A stretch of DNA of 64,000 nucleotides from Coccinella septempunctata (lineage: Eukaryota; Arthropoda; Insecta; Coleoptera; Coccinellidae). The notes beneath the pieces are model-generated. The model searched no databases and was not told the origin of the DNA. It saw only the letters and a list, made by a program, of their open reading frames with translations. The position numbers and the translations under genes are program-made. The stretch is taken from contig NC_058198.1 of assembly GCF_907165205.1 (NCBI RefSeq), positions 20,583,240 through 20,647,239 on the forward strand, given 5' to 3'. Of the stretch, positions 33,094-43,224 are shown piece after piece; position 1 is the first letter of the stretch; each line of letters opens with the position of its first letter.

Positions 33094-33552
33094 TGTTAAT
33101 GCAACACTCTTATTCAATTGAATTTCTAAATTCAATATATATATTTTTCTTTTGTTTCGAAACGATCGTTGAATCAACGCGTCAGTTTCTATAATTAATT
33201 CTCCTTTTTTGAATTCATTCATTCATTTGTGTATATTTCAATTCATCATCGGCAAATACGCTGGAAAATCTCGGACTGCATATGGAGACATATGGGCGAG
33301 ATTAATATAACTTCTCGATTGACGAAGGACGTAGACAGTGCAAATTACAACCGAATTTCGTCGATTTTTCAAAATTCCGATTCCATTTTTTCTTAAATAG
33401 TGCTTTCAAAAGGACTTCGAAAGATAGCAGGAAGTGCCAGCTCCCCATTTTCTGGTGTTCATCCCAACAAGGTAGGTCGAGTGCTTCCAGCGTATCTCTA
33501 TGTATAATTTCTTTTCTCATTTTTCTCTCATATTCTCTGAGCTATCGTAACA
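33094..33552 (+). repeat. Bel-Pao 3' LTR (second element)
   Basis: Starts TGTTAATGCAAC after a purine-rich AGGTGGGCCG tract and ends CGTAACA, about 459 bp, close in size to the first Bel-Pao LTR. A Gypsy element inserted at its very end, duplicating ACAT. Confidence 0.75.
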
Positions 33553-33553
33553 T

Positions 33554-34424
33554 TGTTACCCTCATTTCATTTTCTCGGCGGAGTAGTGTATGCCACGATT
33601 TTGTTCGGGTAGTTTAGGTTTCCTAAATCTAGCGGCCGAGTTCGAACAAACTACGTTTTTAATATGTTTGTGTAATTTTTTGTCCGAATGTTCTTTCTGG
33701 AGTTACGACCTTGCGGGAACATATTTTCAATTCATTATTCTGGTAACAAGGAAGAGAGAAATATCTTTTTGGTGATTATAAAGATATCTTTTGAGGATTT
33801 AATAAATCTCTTCATTAAGTAAATTCACAATATTTAGAAAGCTAAGAGAGACTATTGGTTTTCATTCTCTGGCTAAACTCGAAAATCGAGGATTTCATTA
33901 TTGGAATTTATTGTTACCTCGCATCAACCCCACACACCACCAAGGGTAAGATATAATTTCCGTGCTCCAGAGAGAGTATTCTGATTGTTTTGTATGTCCT
34001 TTTAGGGTTTTTATTTTTTTTTATTTTCTCTTTGAAATATTGGAATACCACATTACGTCAGTTCCATGCGATAATGTTATCTGGAGGGACGTTTAATGAT
34101 CTATTGGAGGAGTAACTGATCCAGGAAAATTTCACCTTCCTCATTATTTGTTTGGATAAGTACCCCGCAGGGGATCTATATATGTGTACTCGTATATCGA
34201 TTTTATATTATCAAAAAAAAAATTATTGATGATTAGTTATTGTAGTTTTAGAGCAGGTAGTACATAAGATAGGTAGATAAGTTAAGATTAGGTTAGTATA
34301 GGGTATAGGTTAGATAATAGGCATAGGGTAATAAATAAGAGATTAGTAGATAGGTAGGTTTAGATAGGTTTAGGGTTGTAGTTATTAACTTGAATATATT
34401 CAAAATTAGAATTCAAATATTATT
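33554..34424 (+). repeat. Gypsy left LTR, 3'-truncated
   Basis: Matches the first about 871 bp of the right LTR at 38920 with very few differences, then switches abruptly at about 34424 into pol sequence in the opposite orientation. A 61-codon ORF in it recurs in the right LTR and is not a gene. Confidence 0.9.
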
Positions 34425-36589
34425 TTTCTTCGATCATGTTTCGGAACCACCAACTTCCAATACTCATTGTCATCATATGACAATTGTGGGTATTTGACGC
34501 TACAATACTTAAATAACTTATTATCAGAAATCTTCCACTTCGGATAACTATCAGGTTTGAGTTTAACACGAGTGATCATACTGGAATACCACCTATCTAA
34601 CCCATGATTTTCATCAGTTTTCTCAACCCTAGCTATTGATGATGTTTGTATTAATGGGGATAAATTTTCATTAATAGGTATATCTGAGTTATCTTTTCCG
34701 ACAGATCTACTCAAAAAGTCTGGAACAACATTTTCTTTACCAGGCCTATGGACTATTTCAAAATCATACTGAGTTAGGGCAACAGACCATCTTGCCAAAC
34801 GACCTCGTGGATCCTTAAGGTTGTGTAACCACAACAGACTGCTGTGATCGGTAACCACAGTAACTTTTGAACCCTCTATATAAGGTCTGAATTTTTCAAG
34901 ACTAAAAAGAACTGCTAGGCATTCTAACTCTGTTGTCGTAAAAATTCTTTCATTACGCGAAAGTGACCTACTGGCATAGGCCACGACTCTATCACCGTCA
35001 GGATATTTTTGAGTTAAGACACCACCCAAACCGAACCCTGAAGCATCGCACTGAACCACGAAAGGCAGATCGAAATTCGGACAAGCTAGTATAGGGGAAG
35101 ACACAAGTGCTTGCTTGATGAGCCGAAATGAGTTCTCGCATTCTTCAGTCCACCTAAATGTAGAATTCTTCTTAAGAAGGTTATTAACAGGGGCAGCTAT
35201 ATGAGCGAAGTTTGGTATGAAACGTCTATACCAACTTACCATGCCCAATAAGCTACGGAGCTCTTTAACACAAGTAGGACGGGAAATATTCACTATAGCT
35301 GAAACCTTCTCAGGGTCAGCCCGCAAACCATTCCTGTCAACTATATAACCCAAATACTTTATTTCAGGCTTACAAAATTCGCATTTAGATCGATTTATCG
35401 ACAAACCAGCCTCCACAATTTTAGAGATGAGCAATTTCAAAATCCTAAGATGATCTTCAAAATTTTCCGTCACTATGACAATATCATCGAGATAAGGGAA
35501 ACAAAATTCCGTCAATTCACCAGTTATTATTTTATCAATAAATCTCTGCCAAGTGGCAGGACTGTTACATAGACCAAAAGGGAGACGATTGAAATGGAAT
35601 AGTCCTCTATTAGGTACAGTAAAAGCTGTATATTTCTTTGAACCCGGTGCCATCGGTATATTCCAGAAAGCACTTTTTATGTCAATCGTGGAAAGGTAGT
35701 TAGCTCTCCTGAGTTTGTCGAGAATTGTAGTAATTCTTGGTAAAGGGTACGCATCCTTCACCGTTACTCTATTTAAACGCCTATAATCCACGCAAAACCT
35801 ATAAGTGTTATCCGGCTTCTTCACAAGAATAATAGGAGAAGACCAAGGGCTATCAGAAGGTTCAATAATATTGTTTTTGAGCATCTGATCCAGTTCTATG
35901 TTGATCTGTTTTTGAACCGGAGGTGATACTGGGTAGTACCTTTGCTTAATAGGTGTTTCATCAGTCAGCTGAATCTTATGATGAACGAGATTCGTAAGAC
36001 CGACTTCTGATCGAGGTTTGCTGAATATTTCCTCCAACATTTTGTCGAGATTAAGCTGCTCGTTTTCAGAAAGAGATGTTTGTGCCAATATATTATCGGT
36101 TGATACAACTGAAGCGAAGCTCCATTCTTTAGATCTCAAATTAGGAACGATTCCTATCTTCCTCCAAAAGTCAGCACCCAAAATTAATAAATGAGTAAGA
36201 GATGGCACCACTAGAACGTCCATTAAAACTGTTCGATCGCAAACTTGAACAGGTACCGTTAAATATCCCAAAATTTGACATTGGTTGCCATTAGCAACAG
36301 TGCAATGACTACCTGAATATGGTTTCAGAGGTAAATTAAGCCTCTTTAAGATATTCCAACCTGGACCACCCACTATAGTAGAGGATGCCCCGGAATCTAA
36401 CAAACCCAAAAATTTTATATCGTAAATTGATACCTGCAAATAGGGTCTTTCGTCACTCCCTGCGCTTTGAAGAATATAATCCAGTATGGGAGAGGTTCTA
36501 TCCGAGTCTGGAGCCGCTAGTCGACCATCTAGTGCTCCGGTATGGCGTTTCCCTGAGATCTTGAATTGTTTTTTGAACAAGACGGACAT
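34406..36589 (-). pseudogene. Gypsy pol: protease, RT, RNase H; integrase lost
   Basis: An intact 727-codon frame. DSGA (residues 65-68) is the protease site; RT spans about 205-450 with YRFCVDYRRLNRVTVKDAYPLP, FNRLPFGLCNSPATWQRF and FPYLDDIVIV (catalytic YLDD, 366-369). KYLGYIVDRNGL and the RNase H block FVVQCDASGFGLGGVLTQ follow. The frame then ends KHDRRK followed by five codons of LTR sequence, so the integrase HHCC finger and core are missing. It overlaps gag in the minus-one frame, as in many Gypsy elements. Apart from the truncation it looks undamaged. Confidence 0.9.
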
Positions 36590-37920
36590 GTGAGGACAGT
36601 GTAATTTGGTTTATTACATCGATAACACCTTTTCCTTCTTGGAGCTCTACAGACGTTCGCTTTGTGCCCGCTTTGGCCGCAATTATAACATTTAATGTTT
36701 GATTCTACAGCATCAACATTCGATCTCGACGCAGTATTTGAGAAGGAAGTAGAAGGCTCATTATATTCCGTTTCTACCGCCGCCAAATCTGGCTCCAATA
36801 AACGAGAAACCCTACGTGATGGTGGAGGCTTAAACGATTCTACAGACGCTTTACACGATTCTAACTTTCTACCATACCTAAGTAATTCCTCAATAGAATG
36901 TATATCCAATAAACCTAATTGGGTCTGATAAAAAGGAGAAATATTCTTCAACAATATCTTCAAACGCAAGTGCTCCGATACAGGTACTGTGAGACGATTG
37001 AACAAGTTAGTCATAACAGCAATATACATCCCTATAGATTCATCTGGCGATTGTGTACGATTTTTAATTTCATCGAATAATTTATCATTGTAATCAACAG
37101 GTTGAAATTCCTCGCGTAGTAATCGAACTAAAGCAGACCAATTTTTAACACGACTTCTTGAAGCACGATACCAAATTAAAGCTTTTCCTGAGAACAAATC
37201 AATGGCGGAGTTGAACAATTCTTCATACGTTGTATTTCTCGCGACTCTCATATCCTCTATACGTTCGAGAAATGCGCTAAGGGAACACGAATCTTTCTCT
37301 CCGGTGAATTTCAAATTCCATTGGGAAACTGGTACCTTTTTGATTTTGACCGCATTGACGACATTAGACGAATGTGAAAAGTTATGTGGGAAAGCATCAA
37401 TATCAACTTCCGAATCCGACGAAGAAATTTCTGAATTACTGCTCGAGAGAGCAGTCTGAGCCATTCCTGGACCTAGACTATGTTCTGACAGTAGAGAACG
37501 ATTATATTGCCTTAATTTCTTATTAAAATCTGTTTGTTTGGCGAGAATGTTCACTAATAACGATGACTTAGCTGTCGAATCATCATTTGTGATTGGCTTT
37601 GCGTTATTCAGTCTTTCAAGAGCGAAATTTATTTTAGTGGAAATTTTCTTCTTGACAGAATCATTGTTACCATCAAAATTCTCTAACAAAGCATCGACAT
37701 CAGACAACATCAAGTCTAAAGCAGCCCTATCTGCATCGAAAGAAAAAGGATAATCAGGCCATTTGATTCTAATATCAGATTTACGTTCCATCTTGATAAG
37801 ACTTCGCAAAGTTTGTCTCATTAATTTAACAGTATCGACATCTGTAACTCCTCGTATAGCAAGAAGATATTGTAGTTCAGACGATGAAAGACGATTGATC
37901 TCAAGGTTCGATGAAGCCAT
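36529..37920 (-). CDS. Gypsy gag (capsid-nucleocapsid)
   Basis: An intact 463-codon frame starting MASSNLEINRLSSSEL. A capsid-like middle (WNLKFTGEKDSCSLSAFLERIEDM, LIWYRASRSRVKNWSALVRLLREEF, DESIGMYIAVMTNLFNRL) is the retrotransposon-gag fold region. Two zinc knuckles near the C-terminus are CYNCGQSGHKANVC and CYRCNKPNYTVLTC. The product packages element RNA. Its 3' end overlaps pol by about 60 bp in the minus-one frame, fitting frameshift expression. It faces away from both plus-oriented LTRs because of the inversion. Confidence 0.9.
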   Translation of the reverse strand: MASSNLEINRLSSSELQYLLAIRGVTDVDTVKLMRQTLRSLIKMERKSDIRIKWPDYPFSFDADRAALDLMLSDVDALLENFDGNNDSVKKKISTKINFALERLNNAKPITNDDSTAKSSLLVNILAKQTDFNKKLRQYNRSLLSEHSLGPGMAQTALSSSNSEISSSDSEVDIDAFPHNFSHSSNVVNAVKIKKVPVSQWNLKFTGEKDSCSLSAFLERIEDMRVARNTTYEELFNSAIDLFSGKALIWYRASRSRVKNWSALVRLLREEFQPVDYNDKLFDEIKNRTQSPDESIGMYIAVMTNLFNRLTVPVSEHLRLKILLKNISPFYQTQLGLLDIHSIEELLRYGRKLESCKASVESFKPPPSRRVSRLLEPDLAAVETEYNEPSTSFSNTASRSNVDAVESNIKCYNCGQSGHKANVCRAPRRKRCYRCNKPNYTVLTCPSCSKNNSRSQGNAIPEH

Positions 37921-38268
37921 GATGAAATATATTACTTATGGGTGAGAATCAAATAAAAAAAAAATTTAAACGAATATATAACCGCGAATAACAACAACTA
38001 GCTTGAGGACGCAGAGTTCGAACAATAACAATTTTCTAAATTTTCCTTCAAGTCGAAAGAAATATGTAATATCAACATCAACTAAGAATCGATATGGATC
38101 AAAAATAATTTGAAAATATCAGGTTTCGATTTCAATATCAGATATCAATAATTTAATCAACATCAACTAAGATACTCTAATCAATAAATCCCTACTAAGT
38201 ACAAATCCAACCTCTCAATTTTATTACTATGACGTGTTTCAAAAGTTGATGTTCCAAAAAGAGGGGTG

Positions 38269-38286
38269 GCCCCACGTTGGGCGCCA
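38269..38286 (-). promoter_or_regulatory. Primer-binding site, tRNA-Lys(CTT) type
   Basis: The minus strand reads TGGCGCCCAACGTGGGGC, complementary to the 3' end of tRNA-Lys(CTT). It lies four bases inside the inverted LTR end at 38291 and upstream of gag on the same strand. Confidence 0.82.
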
Positions 38287-38290
38287 AATT

Positions 38291-38750
38291 TGTTACGTTT
38301 GGAATTTTACCAAAGTTAATTGAATCAAACAAAGTTGTTTTTTTTTTTCAAATTTGCCAGTTGTAACAAAAGTGACCAGCTAGCTCACTCAGGGTGGGTT
38401 TCCCTCTGGAGCATGAAGTAAAGAAAAATTTAAAGAGTTCTAATGGGCGCCAGGTAATTTCATTATCTGGTCACGTATTTCTAAAATTACCAAACTTATG
38501 GCATAAAATGAAAAAAAAAATATAGATTCTATTGACTGACAATGAGAGGTGGAAAAAATAATATTTGAATTCTAATTTTGAATATATTCAAGTTAATAAC
38601 TACAACCCTAAACCTATCTAAACCTACCTATCTACTAATCTCTTATTTATTACCCTATGCCTATTATCTAACCTATACCCTATACTAACCTAATCTTAAC
38701 TTATCTACCTATCTTATGTACTACCTGCTCTAAAACTACAATAACTAATC
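38291..38750 (-). repeat. Gypsy LTR 3' part, inverted
   Basis: Reverse complement of 39597-40055 over about 460 bp. It adjoins the minus-strand primer-binding site, so it is the downstream end of the original 5' LTR carried along in the inversion. Its last about 190 bp also duplicate the end of the left LTR piece. Confidence 0.9.
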
Positions 38751-38919
38751 TCAATGATAGGGAATAGCTCAGGACTTGCAAATTAATTTTTAAACTCCTT
38801 GAAAAAAAAAATTAAAATAAACAAATTCTCTCTACTTATAGTCGGATTTTTCTCTTTTATCCCTTGTTTTATCCAATAATTTTTTTTGGAAAAAAAATTT
38901 TTTTTTGGCGAGTGGGGAG
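38751..38919 (+). other. Gypsy 3' noncoding region with polypurine tract
   Basis: About 170 bp unique in the window, ending GGCGAGTGGGGAG directly before the LTR. That plus-strand purine tract shows the original element direction was plus. Confidence 0.75.
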
Positions 38920-40055
38920 TGTTACCCTCATTTCATTTTCTCGGCGGAGTAGTGTATGCCACGATTTTGTTCGGGTAGTTTAGGTTTCCTAAATCTAGCG
39001 GCCGAGTTCGAACAAACTACGTTTTTAATATGTTTGTGTAATTTTTTGTCCGAATGTTCTTTCTGGAGTTACGACCTTGCGGGAACATATTTTCAATTCA
39101 TTATTCTGGTAACAAGGAAGAGAGAAATATCTTTTTGGTGATTATAAAGATATCTTTTGAGGATTTAATAAATCTCTTCATTAAGTAAATTCACAATATT
39201 TAGAAAGCTAAGAGAGACTATTGGTTTTCATTCTCTGGCTAAACTCGAAAATCGAGGATTTCATTATTGGAATTTATTGTTACCTCGCATCAACCCCACA
39301 CACCACCAAGGGTAAGATATAATTTCCGTGCTCCAGAGAGAGTATTCTGATTGTTTTGTATGTCCTTTTAGGGTTTTTATTTTTTTTTATTTTCTCTTTG
39401 AAATATTGGAATACCACATTACGTCAGTTCCATGCGATAATGTTATCTGGAGGGACGTTTAATGATCTATTGGAGGAGTAACTGATCCAGGAAAATTTCA
39501 CCTTCCTCATTATTTGTTTGGATAAGTACCCCGCAGGGGATCTATATATGTGTACTCGTATATCGATTTTATATTATAAAAAAAAAAATTATTGATGATT
39601 AGTTATTGTAGTTTTAGAGCAGGTAGTACATAAGATAGGTAGATAAGTTAAGATTAGGTTAGTATAGGGTATAGGTTAGATAATAGGCATAGGGTAATAA
39701 ATAAGAGATTAGTAGATAGGTAGGTTTAGATAGGTTTAGGGTTGTAGTTATTAACTTGAATATATTCAAAATTAGAATTCAAATATTATTTTTTCCACCT
39801 CTCATTGTCAGTCAATAGAATCTATATTTTTTTTTTCATTTTATGCCATAAGTTTGGTAATTTTAGAAATACGTGACCAGATAATGAAATTACCTGGCGC
39901 CCATTAGAACTCTTTAAATTTTTCTTTACTTCATGCTCCAGAGGGAAACCCACCCTGAGTGAGCTAGCTGGTCACTTTTGTTACAACTGGCAAATTTGAA
40001 AAAAAAAACAACTTTGTTTGATTCAATTAACTTTGGTAAAATTCCAAACGTAACA
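38920..40055 (+). repeat. Gypsy right LTR, complete
   Basis: About 1136 bp, TG...CA ends, followed by the target duplicate ACAT. Contains TAGGTTTAGATAGG-type short motifs and an AT-rich middle. Identity with the left LTR piece is very high, suggesting a fairly recent insertion. Confidence 0.92.
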
Positions 40056-40059
40056 ACAT

Positions 40060-40500
40060 ACCTAGTAGAAGACTTAGACATTCAAGTGTTTTCCTACCTA
40101 AGTTTCGAAATACCAGATACGCCAAGAATTCACCACTTCAAAGAATTACTCATTCATGTAATAATCTGAGTTTCAATTTGTTCTCCATAGGATCCATTGA
40201 AGTAAAGAGATACTTGAAGAGACTGTATTCTTTATGATTGTTTGATATAATTTGCATTACATATCCTTTTTTGTCCATAGTTTATAAGTCTTTTTTCTTA
40301 GTTGTCTTTCCTTTGCTTGATTGGTTTCGATTCAATTTAATTGTGGATGCAGTGATTGGACTTTAATAAGTTGCATTATTCATAATAATAATAATAATTC
40401 ATAATAATAATAATGATAAATAATAACCGAATTACAGTTGAGTCGAAATTAGGACGTCTTCATAGACGCAACTTGACCGATTTTCGACAGCTGGGGCACA
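40060..40500. other. No gene recognised; AAT microsatellite inside
   Basis: Sequence right of the Gypsy insertion. It holds an (ATA/AAT)n microsatellite at about 40381-40430 and otherwise no feature I can name. Confidence 0.5.
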
Positions 40501-40504
40501 TCTA

Positions 40505-40634
40505 GTTCGGGTTCGACTTTTGGACGGTCCGATAAAATTGTTCTAAAACTGCGCAAAACTGTTGCGCCCTAGTATCGAAACCTATGCGCAGTTCTAGAAC
40601 CATTCTCGGACTCTCCGAAAGCCGAACCCGAATA
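40505..40634. repeat. Foldback hairpin, about 50-bp arms
   Basis: Arm one GTTCGGGTTCGACTTTTGGA... (40505-40555) pairs with arm two ending CGAAAGCCGAACCCGAA (40585-40634), with about 30 bp between. Mismatches are scattered. It resembles a small foldback or MITE-like element next to the P-like gene. Confidence 0.7.
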
Positions 40635-40897
40635 CAGCTATTATATTCCGTTCGCTCTTCGCTCTCAGCACAGACTACTAACCCTCTAAACGGTTCACGC
40701 AGGTTACATGGCCTTGAACCTCTTTTTAGTACCGATACCAAACTGAAGATGTCTCTCTACTCACAGTGTGAAGAAGAATGGAGAAATGTGATTTGTGAAT
40801 TTTTGGTAGAGTTTGAGGTTACTTATTTGAGTTTGAATTTTGAATTGTTGTAAATTGTGTCGTTGAGGAAGTAAGTGCTAATAAATACGGTTTCATC

Positions 40898-41028
40898 ATG
40901 GTTTATCACAACAAGTGTAGTGTTTCCCAATGCAAAAGTGACTCTAAAATTAGGCATAGATTTCCTAATCCAAATAAGGAATTGAGCCGTTTCAAGGAAT
41001 GGATTCTTGCAATCAATAATGTTGAGCT
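40898..41028 (+). pseudogene. P-like transposase, THAP exon, first half
   Basis: The frame starts MVYHNKCSVSQCKSD and reads HRFPNPNKELSRFKEWILAI, the N-terminal half of a THAP zinc finger (C-x4-C, then FP and W). It is cut after NNVEL codon two by the Gypsy insertion. Joining to 55556 keeps the frame, so the gene was open in the THAP region before the insertion. THAP domains bind transposon DNA. Confidence 0.85.
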
Positions 41029-42492
41029 TGTAGAGGGGTTTTTCTCGGTGTTCTCGAGCGCCAGCTATTCTTTAAGGGAGAATAGCAAACCTACCCTGGC
41101 AGCTACTAGCCGGAGACAGGGTTCCCTGGTGTCTAGGGTGTTAGCGACGCACAATGATAGGCAGAATCAACGTATACAACTTTTATTGGTCAATTCGTAA
41201 AAGGGGAACACAAATGGCACTACTACAAAATTTTTACAGTGACTCGAAATCGGTGAAATTTACAGGGGCAAGACGGACGGAATAACACTGGATCCGATCT
41301 CAAACGTTATACGGGGGTTAACGGACTTGTTCGCCAGCCATAACCTGAGACGTACACTTGACGGACAGATACCGGACTTCAGCCAGGTTAGGGGATGAAA
41401 GACGGCACAGATTTACAACAGCTCACCCCTAGTTGCGCTTCTCGCCCCCTGAGTATCCACGCCAGCGGGGTTCTTCGATAACAACTGAAGTGAGCGTCGA
41501 AACAATGGGGAAGGAAAGAGGGTTAGCCACTCCAAAGTGCCTCCGCACCCCCTGAGTATCCACGCCAGCGGGATGCTTTAGCAATAGGGGTGGAACTTAA
41601 CCCGGGGTAGGAAGGGATAAAGGAAGGTTTTCTGCCACTCCAAAGTGCCTCCGCACCCCCTGAGTATCCACGCCAGCGGGGTGCTTTAGCAGTAGTAGTG
41701 GAGCTTAAACTAGGGGTAGGAAGGGATAAAGGAAGGTTTTCTGCCACTCCAAAGTGCCTCCGCACCCCCTGAGTATCCACGCCAGCTGGGTGCTTTAACA
41801 GTAGGAGTGGAGCTTAAACTAGGGGTAGGAAGTGATAAAGGGAGGCTGAAGTTCCAATATTATATAACAGAAAAATAACGGCGTGTCGTCTTACCTAAGT
41901 TTCTGTTTGGCCACTTCACTCCGGACAATCACCCAATATGGTGAACAATAAAAAGAAAAACTGAAGAAAAATTCTATCCCGGATTAATGAAATTAAAGAG
42001 AAAAAAAATTCTAAACTCAAAAATACTTTTCTAATACTTGAATGCAGAAGGCAACGGCGGACGGTAATTAACGGCAAGCGTACTAATTCGGCGAATAATT
42101 AGAAGTCAATCGTAAGTGAAGTGGCCTGCGGGGGAACATCTGATTTTATACCCACAGGGGGGTGCGGAAATCAGATGTGCCCGACAGTCGAAATTCGGTA
42201 AATTTGCGTCGATGAAAACGTCTTAATTTCGACTTATCTGTGCTAGCGAACAAAAAAACTCGGTTATCTTCCAATTCAGGATGTTTTATACGGTGCGACA
42301 TCGTTTTTAGGAAATAAAAACGGAATAAAAACGGTACGGTATGTTTACAATTCCGAACGATGTCGGAATCCTGAATTGGAAATTCGAAAAGATTTTTCGG
42401 AAATTAATTCAAAACAAAATTATTTAAAAATGAAAACTAAAATAATTATTCTAAAATGAGGGGGTAGGTTTGAAAACTACCCTCTCGTTACA
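41029..42492 (-). repeat. Gypsy 3' LTR (left copy)
   Basis: 1464 bp, TG...CA ends. Contains about four diverged tandem units of about 108 bp (CCACTCCAAAGTGCCTCCGC at 41527, 41635 and 41744), which create a repetitive 85-codon ORF that is not a gene. The purine tract CCGGAGCCGGGGGGA precedes it on the minus strand. Confidence 0.92.
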
Positions 42493-43224
42493 TCCCCCCG
42501 GCTCCGGTTGAAAAATTGAATCCACGATGAAATAGGGGATTAAATTTTTCACGGTGAAATCTACTAAGTCCGGTTAACGGTTTGACTATTCACGGCAAGA
42601 CGATTGAGATCGGATTTACATCAAACAGGTTCACCTAATCTACTCCAGGTGGCGTATACTCGGCTAATGCTATCTCGGTTGCTCCCACTCTATGGTCCGC
42701 GTTGACGTATGTCCGCCGGTGGTGCTGTCGAAGTTCTGTGTTCTATCAGCTAACCTCCAAAGTCCAATAGGGACGATAAGTCGTGACGTCATATTTAGGT
42801 TGGTACCTTTCAAAATATATCTGTCATTACTTTCCGTTTCCAAACAAACCGGTTTCACAAAGGCGATATTTTCAGAAATGATATTTCTAAAGTATCTACT
42901 ACCATGTAAGTAATTTTAGGTGAGTTTTCTAATTTGGTACTTAATTCTTAACCAACCTATAAAAAAAAACCCATGTATTTGTCATATTTATAACATTATG
43001 CAGAGATGTTCGTAAATTGATAGGTTATAGCTGTTTCGTTTGATTTTTGCATATTTATTTCAAAAATTTCTTTTAATGTTCTTAACAGCCATGAATGATT
43101 GAAAAGAAAAAGAAGAATGTGAATTTATTTCAGTTACTCACTGTTAGATACTACAAGATTTTCGAAAATGTGTTTATTTCTTCAGTCTTGTAGTTGTCTT
43201 CTTAGTGTTATTTCGAGATTTAAA

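Larger units (their letters stand above)
29769..33552 (+). mobile_element. Second Bel-Pao element, 5'-truncated
   Basis: Pol remnants and a 3' LTR remain; 5' LTR, gag and protease are missing, cut by the LINE fragment on the left. The LTR and pol are clearly the same superfamily as the 4.8-13.9 kb element but not the same copy or family: the LTR sequence differs. Confidence 0.85.
33554..40055 (+). mobile_element. Gypsy element with inverted interior
   Basis: The outer ends are TGTTACCC (33554) and CGTAACA (40055), flanked by the 4-bp repeat ACAT (33550-33553 and 40056-40059), so the whole block entered as one unit. The left LTR part and full right LTR point plus, and a plus-oriented polypurine tract precedes the right LTR. 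The primer-binding site, gag and pol between them read minus. Integrase is absent. The element is rearranged and non-autonomous. Confidence 0.88.

Noticed and set aside
33590..33775. 61-codon ORF, identical copy at 38956-39141
   Set aside because: It lies in both LTRs of one Gypsy element; duplication reflects the LTR, not gene conservation.
38269..38286. tRNA gene fragment
   Set aside because: Only an 18-base complement of a tRNA end next to an LTR, with no cloverleaf; it is a primer-binding site.
40584..40853. 89-codon plus and 79-codon minus ORFs near 40.5-40.8 kb
   Set aside because: They overlap the foldback hairpin, whose symmetry creates ORFs on both strands.
41523..41780. 85-codon repetitive minus-strand ORF, also at 54581-54838
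   Set aside because: It arises from the 108-bp tandem units inside both LTRs and has no family features.
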